This document shows, piece after piece, positions 36,003-45,211 of a DNA stretch of 64,000 nt (positions are counted from its first letter, which is position 1; each line of letters begins with the position of its first letter). Location: positions 23,375 to 87,374 of the forward strand of contig NZ_JARXWN010000019.1 of NCBI RefSeq assembly GCF_029892965.1, written 5' to 3'. The stretch comes from Dysgonomonas sp. PF1-14. Its GTDB lineage: Bacteria; Bacteroidota; Bacteroidia; Bacteroidales; Dysgonomonadaceae. The notes beneath the pieces were generated by a model. That model worked only from the letters and a program-made list of their open reading frames with translations, did no database searches and was not told the origin of the DNA. A program made the translations under genes and the position numbers.

Positions 36003-38964
36003 AAGCTGCTAAGCCTGATATTTCACGTCCTTGAACTTGTTTTTTTAGGTGGGGAACTAAGTCTTCCATCAAGGCAAGTTCTTTTACCCGTCGTTCTTTC
36101 CAGCTTAATTCCAACGGCTCTAACAAATCTGTTAGTTTTTCTCCATCAAAAATCATTCGGTTAGTTATCTGATCCGTGAAACTCTTTAACATCACTACTG
36201 GGATCCCGTGTTTATGGGCTATGGTCACTAATTCTTTGTTATTTTTTTCTATCTTGAACGTTTCATAACCTTCTCGCAGCATATTCACATCCTGACCACT
36301 ATCCCAGTCCAAACTGTTGATATAATCAGTTAGATCTTCTTGCTCATCCATCAAATTTGAACTAGAAGTAAGCAAACTGATTATCTGCAATTTTGTCATT
36401 TTTTGTTTAGTAGGTTTCTTTTGGGTACTATCTGCTATCAATTCCATAATGTAATCATAATCGATTAAAGCAGAAGCAAAAAGGACAAACTCGAAATCAA
36501 GTTGTTGTACTTCAACTGGAGCTTGATCGCCTTCTTTTTGTTGTATTTCTCTGAATTGTTTAGCCGTTTCTATATAAGAACTCCTGAATGAGCGCAAAGT
36601 TTCTTCTGGTAGTATTGCCTCAATTTGGGCTTGCTGATCCTCATCTATATCTGTATATTGATCAAGCTGGGTTTTTAATCGCTGTACCTCTTTGAAATTT
36701 TTGACAAATGCTATACGAGCCGCATCTCCTTTCAGATTATAGACAGCATCAGGTTCACAGACCAAATCGTTTTTCTCCATAAAATCACCTAACTTAGCTA
36801 CTGCTTCTTTGTATTTTTCTATTACTACCGGGGCAGAATCAACTAACCATATTTTTCGTGCTTCATCATCATCTTTTTCTCCGGAGAATAGAGCAATAGC
36901 CGTATTCACAGCTTCCTGTTGGTGGCGGAAGTCTAAGATATTCCCATACGGTTTGGTATCGTTAAGTACACGGTTAGTACGAGAAAAGGCTTGTATTAAT
37001 CCATGATATTTCAAGTTTTTATCCACATAGAGTGTATTGAGATATTTGGAGTCAAAGCCTGTGAGCAGCATATCAACCACAATTGTTATGTCGATTTTGT
37101 TCTCATGCGGATAATCAGCATTGCTATATTTGTGGTCTTTTATACGCTTTTGTACGTCTTGATAATACAAATCAAATTCATTAATGCTGTGATTTGTTTT
37201 GTATTGCCGATTATAATCATTAATGATAGTTTTTAATGCTGCTTTCTTCTCATCTGGGTTATGCTTATTGTCTTCTTTTTCTTGTTCTAAGTCTTCTTGA
37301 ATTTGTTGAATATCCTTATTCCCTTCAGCAGGAGGAGAGAAAACACAAGCTATATTGACTGGAACATAATTCGGATTTTCAGTTTTCTTCTGTATCTGAA
37401 TTTCTTTGAAGAGACGGTAATATTCTATTGCATTATTGATGGAAGCGGTTGCCAAAACAGCATTAAAACGTTTTGAACTGGTGGCAGCATTGTGCTTGTC
37501 AAGAATAGCTTCAACCACGGCTTGTTGAGCAATCGCTTCTCCGGGTTTGGCCTGAACATTACCTTGCCCTTTGAAATAATCGACATGGAAACGCAATACA
37601 TTTTTATCATCTATTGCATGTGTTATAGTATAAGCGTGCAATTGTTTTTCGAAAATATCATCGGTGGTTTTGTAAGAAGCCTGTTCGCCTTCACGGATAT
37701 TATAGGTAGCATTGTCATCAAAAATAGGGGTGCCGGTAAATCCGAAGAGCTGTGCATTCGGAAAGAACTCTTTAATCGCTCTATGATTATCTCCAAACTG
37801 TGAACGGTGGCATTCGTCAAAAATGAAAACGACTCTCTTTTTACTCAAAGGCTCTAATCGTTCTTTATAATTCCTCCTGTTATTTTCGTCTAATGCCAAT
37901 CCTAACTTCTGAATAGTAGTAACGATTACCTTATCGGCATAATCAGTAGAAAGCAATCGTCTTACAAGCGTTTCGGTATTTGTATTTTCCTCTACGCTAC
38001 CTTCTTGAAATTTATTGAACTCTTCACGGGTTTGTCTATCCAAGTCTTTGCGGTCAACTACAAAAAGACATTTTTCAATATCAGGATTGTCTTTTAACAG
38101 CGTAGAAGCTTTGAAAGAAGTTAGAGTTTTACCACTTCCGGTAGTGTGCCAGATATAGCCGTTTCCTCTATTTTGGTGAATACAGTCCACAATAGCTTTT
38201 ACAGCATAAATTTGATATGGACGCATTATCAACAGTTTTTGCTCACTTTCGATAAGAACCATGTATTTGCTAATTAATTCTCCCAATGTGCATTTGGGAA
38301 GGAATTTCTCAGCGAAAGAATCTATATGTGTGATTTTTTTATTTTGTTCATCAGCGTATTGATAAACAGGCAGGAACTGTTCATCTGCATCGAAACTAAA
38401 GTGCTGAATCTTGTTGTTGGCAAAGTAAAGGGTGTTGCTTCTATTGCTTACAATAAACAACTGCATAAAACACATCAATGAATTTGTATAGCCATTGCCA
38501 GGTTCATTCTTATAATCAACAATTTGCTGCATGGCTTTACGTGGCTGAACCTCTAATGTCTTTAGTTCCACTTGAACAACGGGAATCCCATTGATTAGGA
38601 TTATGACATCATATCTCTGGTTGCTGTTGTCCGTATTAATTTTCAACTGGTTAATTACTTCATATTCATTTTTACACCAGTCTTTGATATTTACCAAAGT
38701 ATAATGTAAGGGGGTGCCATCTTCACGTTGAAAGTAATTTCGAGTACGTAGTAGTTTTGAAGCGGCAAAAACATCAGGGTTTATAATGTCTGCTTTAAGG
38801 CGTTCAAATTCACTCTCCGTCAAATTTACCCGATTAAGAGCTTCAAATTTCTCGCGGAAATTTTTATCAAGAGTTTTTTTATCACGAATATCTTCGCGAT
38901 AGGTATATTTGAGCTCTTTGAGCTTTTTTATAAATTGTTCTTCTATTTGGGCTTCTCTAATCAT
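35995..38964 (-). CDS. hsdR: Type I restriction-modification restriction/translocase subunit
   Basis: 989 residues. The N-terminal PD-(D/E)xK nuclease is visible with Asp119 and Glu133-x-Lys135 (VVQVELKT). The SF2 translocase follows with Walker A TGSGKT (275-280), DECH (383-386), FTGTPIF, and QAFSRTNRVL (motif VI). A helical C-terminus contacts the methylase. It is the first gene of hsdR-prrC-like-hsdM-hsdS and appears intact. A -7 box lies 36 bases upstream. Confidence 0.96.
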   Translation of the reverse strand: MIREAQIEEQFIKKLKELKYTYREDIRDKKTLDKNFREKFEALNRVNLTESEFERLKADIINPDVFAASKLLRTRNYFQREDGTPLHYTLVNIKDWCKNEYEVINQLKINTDNSNQRYDVIILINGIPVVQVELKTLEVQPRKAMQQIVDYKNEPGNGYTNSLMCFMQLFIVSNRSNTLYFANNKIQHFSFDADEQFLPVYQYADEQNKKITHIDSFAEKFLPKCTLGELISKYMVLIESEQKLLIMRPYQIYAVKAIVDCIHQNRGNGYIWHTTGSGKTLTSFKASTLLKDNPDIEKCLFVVDRKDLDRQTREEFNKFQEGSVEENTNTETLVRRLLSTDYADKVIVTTIQKLGLALDENNRRNYKERLEPLSKKRVVFIFDECHRSQFGDNHRAIKEFFPNAQLFGFTGTPIFDDNATYNIREGEQASYKTTDDIFEKQLHAYTITHAIDDKNVLRFHVDYFKGQGNVQAKPGEAIAQQAVVEAILDKHNAATSSKRFNAVLATASINNAIEYYRLFKEIQIQKKTENPNYVPVNIACVFSPPAEGNKDIQQIQEDLEQEKEDNKHNPDEKKAALKTIINDYNRQYKTNHSINEFDLYYQDVQKRIKDHKYSNADYPHENKIDITIVVDMLLTGFDSKYLNTLYVDKNLKYHGLIQAFSRTNRVLNDTKPYGNILDFRHQQEAVNTAIALFSGEKDDDEARKIWLVDSAPVVIEKYKEAVAKLGDFMEKNDLVCEPDAVYNLKGDAARIAFVKNFKEVQRLKTQLDQYTDIDEDQQAQIEAILPEETLRSFRSSYIETAKQFREIQQKEGDQAPVEVQQLDFEFVLFASALIDYDYIMELIADSTQKKPTKQKMTKLQIISLLTSSSNLMDEQEDLTDYINSLDWDSGQDVNMLREGYETFKIEKNNKELVTIAHKHGIPVVMLKSFTDQITNRMIFDGEKLTDLLEPLELSWKERRVKELALMEDLVPHLKKQVQGREISGLAAYG

Positions 38965-38999
38965 AAGGTATCTCCCATTGGTGTTAAAATATAATAAAG

Positions 39000-39007
39000 C
39001 AAAGATA
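39000..39007 (-). promoter_or_regulatory. -7 box of the hsd operon
   Basis: Reverse-strand TATCTTTG fits TAnnTTTG, 36 bases before the hsdR ATG and inside the 17-bp repeat that bounds the module. Confidence 0.5.
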
Positions 39008-39059
39008 CCAAATATTTAAGAAATTACTTTAACAGTCTCGCAAAAGCTTATTTTCTATC

Positions 39060-39076
39060 TTACATCTGATATACAC
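39060..39076 (+). repeat. Right 17-bp direct repeat flanking the type I RM module
   Basis: Exact copy of 28681-28697 in the same orientation, 10,379 bases apart. Confidence 0.75.
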
Positions 39077-39231
39077 CTTTTATATATTGAGCCAAATAAG
39101 CAAGACTTTCGGCAAAAATACGCTTCGAGGTACAAGAAGGAAGATTTTTGCAGCGAAACAACGCTTGGTCTTATGTTTTGGATCGGAATATATCTTTGTA
39201 TAGAAGATGAAAGAGCGAAACAACACTCACA

Positions 39232-39702
39232 CTATTTCCTTTTTCTCTTATCTACCACCGAAACAATCTTAACTTTCAGACTATCATTCTCCGTCTGCAA
39301 CTCTCTGACAATTGTGCTTTGCCTGTAATAGTTATTCTGATAGATAAGGGAATCACTGTACAATTTCATGCTGAATATGGTAAGGATAAATATCAATATA
39401 CCGAGTATGGCAAATATTAGATATGCTTTCCTCGCTTTCATAAAACCCGAATCTGTCGGATTTAAGGGTGGGGCTTGTATATTCTCAATCATTTCCTTTA
39501 TTTCTGACACACCTTTGTTCAGAATATCCATTTCTTTGCGATTCGTCGCAAAATGCGATTTATTAGATTCAGCGTATTCCTCGATAGCAGCGATAATATC
39601 TTCATTCTTTACAGAAGATAGATTACCCAATACTTTATTTATTTTCCCGTCTATTTCAGAGATTTTCTCCCAAATAGATTCGTTTAATACTGATTTTGCC
39701 AT
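39232..39702 (-). CDS. Hypothetical mobilization-associated membrane protein
   Basis: 156 residues: an acidic helical N-terminal half, one membrane helix (about residues 92-113, AYLIFAILGILIFILTI), then a coiled-coil tail ending KRKRK. It is the third gene of the mobC-relaxase group on the same strand. Small membrane proteins in this place occur in other Bacteroides mobilizable elements, but I cannot name a family or function. Confidence 0.65.
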   Translation of the reverse strand: MAKSVLNESIWEKISEIDGKINKVLGNLSSVKNEDIIAAIEEYAESNKSHFATNRKEMDILNKGVSEIKEMIENIQAPPLNPTDSGFMKARKAYLIFAILGILIFILTIFSMKLYSDSLIYQNNYYRQSTIVRELQTENDSLKVKIVSVVDKRKRK

Positions 39703-39751
39703 GTTGTTATGCTTTAAATTTTATAAGTTTATATTTTTCATTTTTAGAATC

Positions 39752-40690
39752 TTATAATCCGCCCCCCCTGCGCTTCTTCTTTTTCTTGCGCTTCTGTTCT
39801 TCGTACTCCATTCGCTCCCTGAACGCATTTTCCTGGAAGTCCTCTCCACTTCCCGTCTCAATAAACGATGCGCCCGCCAGACCGTCTATAACCGATTCCA
39901 CAATAGAAGCCCCTTTCTGTTCGGGCTGTACCTGCCTTGCCGATTGGCTGTTGTTGTCCAGCCTGTTCTTTTCGATTAGTTGGTTATTCAACTTCGAATA
40001 GCTGAAACTTCTGTCTACATCCGAGCCTTTGAAGGAATGTTGGCCTTTCTTGAAAGATATACCCTGTATCTCATTGGTCTGCCCTTTGTGCTTATAGGCA
40101 ATGCTTATTCCCTGTATATTCAGAATATGCTCGAATTGTTGCCAATTCCTTGCCATAGACAAAGATGTTTTGATGGCCTTGTAGATTTCATACTTGGTTT
40201 GCTCCGCTCCCTTTAGCTTTTGGATATTAGTTCGGTCTTTTCCTTGCCCGTAAGTTAGCCTGTATTTATCTTTGATTTGTTTACAGATTTTCTCGTTCCG
40301 GTAACGGTCGTTTTTGTCGGATATGGTTTTTCCTTCGTTATCTATCCGATTAAATACGATATGGCAATGCGGATTATCCGTATTGTTATGCCGGATAACT
40401 ATAAACTGTGTATTCTCTATTTTCATAGCCTGCATATATTCCTTTGCTAATTGTACCATCATTTTATTAGTTAATAGACTTGTGTCCTCTTTGGAATAAC
40501 TAAGAGAAATATGTCCTACGCACTTCGCCAGATTCGGGTTCATCAGGCTTTGCATATAAAAGCTGTTGGTAATGGATTTTGTGTCGGTTGTCAGTACCCC
40601 TTCACTCAACAGCAGTTCTGCATCTTTTGGATTTAACACATAAGAGATACATCCTTTAAAGCTTTTTCCTTTTACTATTTTTCCAATCAT
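39752..40690 (-). CDS. Relaxase (MobA/VirD2-like)
   Basis: 312 residues of the PF03432-type relaxase family. Tyr17 in GCISYVL is the likely nicking residue and the metal-binding histidine triad is His101, His108 and His110 (RHNNTDNPHCH). The C-terminus is strongly basic (EEQKRKKKKKRRGG). It would nick oriT and lead the strand to a helper conjugation system. Its start overlaps the MobC-like gene by 35 bases. Confidence 0.9.
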   Translation of the reverse strand: MIGKIVKGKSFKGCISYVLNPKDAELLLSEGVLTTDTKSITNSFYMQSLMNPNLAKCVGHISLSYSKEDTSLLTNKMMVQLAKEYMQAMKIENTQFIVIRHNNTDNPHCHIVFNRIDNEGKTISDKNDRYRNEKICKQIKDKYRLTYGQGKDRTNIQKLKGAEQTKYEIYKAIKTSLSMARNWQQFEHILNIQGISIAYKHKGQTNEIQGISFKKGQHSFKGSDVDRSFSYSKLNNQLIEKNRLDNNSQSARQVQPEQKGASIVESVIDGLAGASFIETGSGEDFQENAFRERMEYEEQKRKKKKKRRGGGL

Positions 40691-41189
40691 CGGACAGTTT
40701 TTTTATGATGTTTTTAATGTCTTGAAGTATATCTACTGCTGCATTTTCGAGTTTTTCCATATTTGCAAAGCGTGCGGTCTTCACAAATTGATTGAGATTA
40801 TTTCCCATATTCGCCAGTCCTTTCAGCATTTCCATATCTTCTTTTTTGATAGGTTCTTTTACCTCAGCGTTCAGAATCGCGTCATGACAATAGATACTTA
40901 CCGGGAGATTTGCCTGTTTAGCCCGGTGCTTTATCGCATAGAGCTCCGGCTCGGAAAAGCAGACGCCGATGGTCTTGCTCTTCCGAACGGTAGAACTCTT
41001 TTTAGGGCGTCCTCCTTTCTTCTTATTATCTGATTTATTCTGATTCAATCGCTTATAACAATAGCAGTTTCTATATCCTATTCTTTCCTCAAAATTGCCG
41101 ACCAACGGGAGCAATTTTTCCTTTGGCTTATCGCCAAAGCGAGGGTTTTCATGCAATGAAAACATAACCTCGCTCCGCTGACATCGCAA
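40656..41189 (-). CDS. MobC-like relaxosome accessory protein
   Basis: Up to 177 residues. The part from about residue 55 onward (KKGGRPKKSSTVRK, then FSEPELYAIKHRAKQANLPVS and MGNNLNQFVK) is typical of MobC proteins with a ribbon-helix-helix-like DNA-binding segment. The first about 45 residues are translated from palindromic DNA that looks like oriT, so the real start may be further in, perhaps a TTG near 41048 (LNQNKSD). It assists the relaxase at oriT. Confidence 0.8.
   Translation of the reverse strand: MRCQRSEVMFSLHENPRFGDKPKEKLLPLVGNFEERIGYRNCYCYKRLNQNKSDNKKKGGRPKKSSTVRKSKTIGVCFSEPELYAIKHRAKQANLPVSIYCHDAILNAEVKEPIKKEDMEMLKGLANMGNNLNQFVKTARFANMEKLENAAVDILQDIKNIIKKLSDDWKNSKRKKL
41121..41163. 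other. Candidate oriT (two perfect hairpins)
   Basis: CTTTGGC/GCCAAAG (41121-41139, 5-base loop) and GTTTTCAT/ATGAAAAC (41145-41163, 3-base loop) stand side by side directly before the MobC-relaxase genes. Closely spaced hairpins upstream of mob genes are the usual form of an oriT; the nic site cannot be assigned. Confidence 0.5.
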
Positions 41190-41246
41190 AAGGGTGCTTT
41201 ATATACCCGAAGGTCTACATACTCAGCAAAGTGTACTCATTGCTTT

Positions 41247-41684
41247 TTACAGCTTTTTCCAATTCTCGATGTCTTCGCTGTACTCTTCCAAATGGTGGAT
41301 AACCAAATTTTCGATAAAGCCCGAAACACTCGACTTCTCAGTGCCGAACCGACGGACTATGCTGACTATACGTTCCCGAAGCTCATTGCTGATAAAGACT
41401 GTTTTGCGGTCGCTTATCTTGGGGACGGACAGAAAGGTCTGCTGGTAGTCCAATAGATTGGCTCTACGCTGTTTGCTGGATAGCGGCTTCTTAGTCGGCT
41501 GACTTGGCAGATTGTCCTCGATAGGTTCAGTGGCAATAGTATTCTCCGCACCTGCTTCTTCATCATTGGGCTCACTCGGTGCATCCGGTTGGGATTGTTC
41601 ACTTACCTTAGATTTCTTATTTCCTATGAAATCCTCAATATTGAATTGTTCCGATTCTTTTGTATTATTAATTTTCTTCGACAT
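41247..41684 (-). CDS. DUF3408 family mobile-element protein
   Basis: 145 residues: a charged disordered half and a C-terminal helix-turn-helix-like part (KTVFISNELRERIVSIVRRFG, SVSGFIENLVIHHL), matching DUF3408, a family tied to Bacteroides conjugative and mobilizable elements. The ribbon-helix-helix look suggests DNA binding. It lies between the excisionase-like gene and mobC on the same strand. Confidence 0.8.
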   Translation of the reverse strand: MSKKINNTKESEQFNIEDFIGNKKSKVSEQSQPDAPSEPNDEEAGAENTIATEPIEDNLPSQPTKKPLSSKQRRANLLDYQQTFLSVPKISDRKTVFISNELRERIVSIVRRFGTEKSSVSGFIENLVIHHLEEYSEDIENWKKL

Positions 41685-41711
41685 AGCAAAATATGTTTTA
41701 AAGGCTTATAC

Positions 41712-42062
41712 TTATTTGCGTGATTTCTTCCGTGCACTTTCGGCTATGGCTAAAAGTGTTTCATTCTTATTGGAAGACGCAACGGTTTGTTGTTCTACCC
41801 ATTTCAGCAGTTCATGGCGCGAGAAGATAATCCTGCGCCCGAAATAACGGAATGGTAAGAGCTTGTCCGCCGTCATCTTATACAGCTTCGATTTACTCAG
41901 CTTGTAGCCGTTTTCTAAGAGGAAGGACAGGGCTTGTTCTACCGAATAGGTGTCCGGTATCTTTGGGGGCTTGTCTTTCTTTTTATCAGGAAGGACTTTC
42001 TTGATAGCATTCTGAACAATCTCGTCCAATTGTTCGGGAGTCGTCAAAATAAATTCTTTCAT
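41712..42062 (-). CDS. Excisionase-like HTH protein
   Basis: 116 residues. The C-terminal half is a MerR/excisionase-type helix-turn-helix: LSKSKLYKMTADKLLPFRYFGRRIIFSRHELLKWVE. Such proteins direct integrase toward excision in Bacteroides elements. A -7 box lies upstream at 42127-42134. Confidence 0.82.
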   Translation of the reverse strand: MKEFILTTPEQLDEIVQNAIKKVLPDKKKDKPPKIPDTYSVEQALSFLLENGYKLSKSKLYKMTADKLLPFRYFGRRIIFSRHELLKWVEQQTVASSNKNETLLAIAESARKKSRK

Positions 42063-42126
42063 ACAATAACCTGATTAAACATGAATACCTGCGGGCGTCC
42101 CCGCTTAACTCACCTAAGTGTACAGG

Positions 42127-42134
42127 CAAAGTTA
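42127..42134 (-). promoter_or_regulatory. -7 box before the excisionase-mob genes
   Basis: Reverse-strand TAACTTTG fits TAnnTTTG, 65 bases before the ATG at 42062; likely start of the xis-DUF3408-mobC-relaxase transcript. Confidence 0.45.
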
Positions 42135-42231
42135 AGTAGGCTTTGTGTGAGAAGTTTATGAATTAATCTGCCTGAACCGGGTATTTCCGAACTATTTATT
42201 CATAGCGTATCTATTTGATTATTATAGGCAT

Positions 42232-42269
42232 AAAAAACACAGAGCCGATAAATGGATACCGGCTCTGTG
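42232..42269 (-). terminator. Terminator of the AlbA_2 operon
   Basis: A perfect 10-bp GC-rich stem (42238-42247 with 42260-42269) followed on the reverse strand by six T. It ends the transcript of the 45173-42290 genes. Confidence 0.88.
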
Positions 42270-42289
42270 AATTAATATGAATCAGGCGA

Positions 42290-43759
42290 TTATTTTGATG
42301 TCCTTGCTTGGGATTCTTTGAAGATGTCTTCAACTATTTCGATAAAGGCACGGTGCTTATATGCTCCTTCTTTTTCGATGAACTGATTGGAATAGGAAGA
42401 ATGCGACAGGTTGTATGTTTCTAAAAACGGAATTAGCCATTCTTTTTCATAGCGATGGAGGGACATATCAGAACGGTTCTTCCACAGCTGTTTGAGCAGA
42501 AAGTAGAAACGGCTGACATCCTTGACTTTAAAGCCGGGTATGGGTTCAATAGTATTGCGAAAGACATTCAGAAAATCGGGCAAACCTATATCTTCCCACA
42601 AAGCAGCGTTAAATTCTTCATAGACTTCAATTAAGAGAGAGGCGTCGAGCAGATAGTCTGCTTTCGGCTGTTTTACAGCTAACTCTTTTTCAGAAATGTT
42701 TTCTTCTTGCTGAGTTTCTATATGTTCAATCGCCGCTTCCGGTTTATTTTCATTACCGCTCTCTGCCTTATCTTTCTTCTTGGATAGAGAACTCTTTTTC
42801 TTGTTCGGGAGAGTACTATCAGCAGCGGTCTGTATTTGTTCGAGTTCTTTGAGCAGAAAGACGCTGCTTAACAAACGGATAAGATGTTCGAATCGGGGCA
42901 GTGCTGCCAGTTCCTGATAGCCGGATAAATCTTTCTTCTCGAACTCCCATTGAAAACGGGTATATGCCGGATAATCCAACCGTATATACCGGGCATATTC
43001 ATCAGCATTCAGGTTTTCGAGCATATCGGATAAAACCGATCCGATAATGTATTCCCTGTCAATCAGGATATTGCCTTTCAGGTAATCGAAAACAAAATTA
43101 CGGTCGCAAAATCCTGCGGACAAATCAGTTACTTCTTTCAGATGTAGGTCTTTCTGCTCCTGTAAATAACTATCGATTTTAGTATCAGAAAGAAAGCTCA
43201 ACTGATTCTTTACGTCTTTTAGTTGCTGTTTCAGGTAGGGATTGAGAACCGATGGAACGAAATAGTATGTCTGCCACAGGATATACGGGTTTTGATTAAA
43301 CCTATATTCGGCGATATTGGTCATTATATCTTCAAATCCTTTGTAGACAACAGGTCTTTCGTATTCATCCCTTGCTCTGAATATTTCATCCCGGATAAAT
43401 TCATAGATACCGAAGGATAATGTTTCTAACTCTGTCGAAAAAGGATATTCTTTACGAATTTGTTTGAAGGCAGGGTTATGTACTGCTACTAAATCGCTGT
43501 TGGTCTGGCTGAGTTGGTAAAGCCGGTTTACTATACGAACAAAGTCTTCGTTGTAGTCTTGGGATTCTAAGTTTTGCAGAATCTCTGCTTTAAATGCTGA
43601 TAAATCGGATAGATTATCGAAGTGGACATCTATTCTTCTTTCATCGGATAGACCTTCCGCCTCTGCTTTGATGTGGTATTTGAGCAGGGTATTGTAGGTT
43701 GTGAGAAGGGGGAGAAGGCTGTCCATTAATTCATTATGATTATATCCGTTTTTTTCCAC
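42290..43759 (-). CDS. Unrecognised 489-aa element protein
   Basis: No family is recognised. The protein is soluble and mostly helical, with a Lys/Glu-rich disordered linker (about 325-370, KKKSSLSKKKDKAESG) between an N-terminal part of about 320 residues and a C-terminal part of about 115. No catalytic motif is visible. Its start overlaps the AlbA_2-protein gene by 20 bases and both share one terminator, so they are probably made together and may act as a pair. Confidence 0.75.
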   Translation of the reverse strand: MEKNGYNHNELMDSLLPLLTTYNTLLKYHIKAEAEGLSDERRIDVHFDNLSDLSAFKAEILQNLESQDYNEDFVRIVNRLYQLSQTNSDLVAVHNPAFKQIRKEYPFSTELETLSFGIYEFIRDEIFRARDEYERPVVYKGFEDIMTNIAEYRFNQNPYILWQTYYFVPSVLNPYLKQQLKDVKNQLSFLSDTKIDSYLQEQKDLHLKEVTDLSAGFCDRNFVFDYLKGNILIDREYIIGSVLSDMLENLNADEYARYIRLDYPAYTRFQWEFEKKDLSGYQELAALPRFEHLIRLLSSVFLLKELEQIQTAADSTLPNKKKSSLSKKKDKAESGNENKPEAAIEHIETQQEENISEKELAVKQPKADYLLDASLLIEVYEEFNAALWEDIGLPDFLNVFRNTIEPIPGFKVKDVSRFYFLLKQLWKNRSDMSLHRYEKEWLIPFLETYNLSHSSYSNQFIEKEGAYKHRAFIEIVEDIFKESQARTSK

Positions 43760-45173
43760 TCTCGGTTGTGATATACTTTTGCATTTTGCTTGTTGGCTTG
43801 TCAGGGAGTGTCATATCTAGATACCCCTTTTGAATAAGAGGGAGTACATGCGTATTGAAATTTTTGGTCTGTGTACTAATTCCCAAATAATCCATTATTT
43901 CTTTTCTTGTTTTAGGCGTAATACAAAATTTCAAAATTTTACCATCATAGTTACCATCATAGTTACCATCATAGTTACCATCATAGTTACCGTTCTTTTT
44001 GTCCTCGTAAGGTATGGTCAGCTTGAATACATCCCCTTCTTCTATAATTGGAAGAGTCCCTTTTACATATATAGGGCAATATTTGAACATTTTATGTACA
44101 CCGGAACCTAATTCTTCTGCCCAACCTAATTGTTTAAAGAAGTTTGCAATCGTAGGATTTTTAGGATGCGGTTTCAAATTATCAGGAGTAATACGTCCCA
44201 TCATGTAAGGTCTGTTCCAGTTTTCAGTTACCACAACATCTTTATATATTGTTAGGGTTGCCGGAAATGGATTTGAATATTCCCGATGTACAAGAAAATT
44301 TGCAATGGCTTCTCTGAATATGACACCTCTTATACTCACTCTCTGAATGCCTTCCAAATAAAACCTGTCGGGAGTATGCTTATTGACAAAAGCCAATAAA
44401 CGGGAATATGCACTAATTAGATTACATCGAATATCATCACGGTCATCATACCTTTCGGTATCCTCCTTACGGCATAAAGCATCCGTTTTGTAATGTGGAC
44501 AAGCTGAAGCGATTGTATTTTCTTTTCCAAACATTAAAGCGGCAGACAAAGTATATCCTTCCTGTCCTGTATGAACATCCCGCAAATACATTCTGGCCGA
44601 ACGAAGAATTTCTTCATTCGACATATTTTGCCAAGGATGATCCGGGCGTGTTATGCGAACTAACTTCCTGACTTCATCAAAACGTTCTGCTTCAAAATCC
44701 TCTATTCGTAAAAAAGGAAAAACCTTATTTTCTGTATATCCGTCTTGTTTACGTAAATACAGGTTTGTGATTAATTGCTGATTTGTTAATCGAAAATCTC
44801 CATCCTGATTCCTGTCATAAATAACCCCTTTACAAGAATGGGCCTGAGAACTCTCCGGTACATATACGTAAATGATTTTCTTCCCTTCAATTTCAATAAC
44901 ATCCGTACCGAGATAAAATGTAGGAGATATTAGTTGTGGGTTATTCATTCCTCTGGCCAAAGAATCTAACTGAGTTTGTATAGTATCTTCCTTGACTCCT
45001 TCTATTTGCCCGTTGTCTCTGACTCCTAACAATATATGTCCGCCTTTCCGGTTAAGAAAAGCACAGATAGTTTCAAAAATATTATGAGGTAAGAACTCAT
45101 AGGATTTCTTGAACTCAATTTCAATCCCTTCTCCCTGAGCAATAATAGCTCTAATTTTCTGAATATCGGACAT
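43740..45173 (-). CDS. AlbA_2/Schlafen-type DNA-binding ATPase-like protein
   Basis: 477 residues. The N-terminal AlbA_2 domain (about 10-125) has the family opening EGIEIEFKKSYEFLPHNIFETICAFLN and GGHILLGVRDNG. The middle part (about 265-385) matches the HATPase_c_4 region with REAIANFLVHREYS and WAEELGSGVHKMFKYC. A tail with winged-helix character follows (RKEIMDYLGISTQTKNF). Between them, four tandem NYDG units form a linker. Such proteins are annotated as transcriptional regulators or ATP-dependent helicase-like; some AlbA_2 proteins act in defence. Role here is unknown. Confidence 0.82.
   Translation of the reverse strand: MSDIQKIRAIIAQGEGIEIEFKKSYEFLPHNIFETICAFLNRKGGHILLGVRDNGQIEGVKEDTIQTQLDSLARGMNNPQLISPTFYLGTDVIEIEGKKIIYVYVPESSQAHSCKGVIYDRNQDGDFRLTNQQLITNLYLRKQDGYTENKVFPFLRIEDFEAERFDEVRKLVRITRPDHPWQNMSNEEILRSARMYLRDVHTGQEGYTLSAALMFGKENTIASACPHYKTDALCRKEDTERYDDRDDIRCNLISAYSRLLAFVNKHTPDRFYLEGIQRVSIRGVIFREAIANFLVHREYSNPFPATLTIYKDVVVTENWNRPYMMGRITPDNLKPHPKNPTIANFFKQLGWAEELGSGVHKMFKYCPIYVKGTLPIIEEGDVFKLTIPYEDKKNGNYDGNYDGNYDGNYDGKILKFCITPKTRKEIMDYLGISTQTKNFNTHVLPLIQKGYLDMTLPDKPTSKMQKYITTESGKKRI
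43939..43991 (-). repeat. Tandem 12-bp repeat inside the AlbA_2 gene
   Basis: Four exact copies of TTACCATCATAG plus five bases of a fifth. They are in frame and encode NYDG repeats; gain or loss of units keeps the frame and changes linker length by four residues. Confidence 0.92.
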
Positions 45174-45211
45174 AAGTTTATATTTAGAGATAAAGATAGT
45201 GTTTTATAGAT

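Noticed and set aside
43939..43991. CRISPR-like tandem repeat
   Set aside because: Units are 12 bp, without spacers, and encode NYDG in frame inside a gene; not a CRISPR array.
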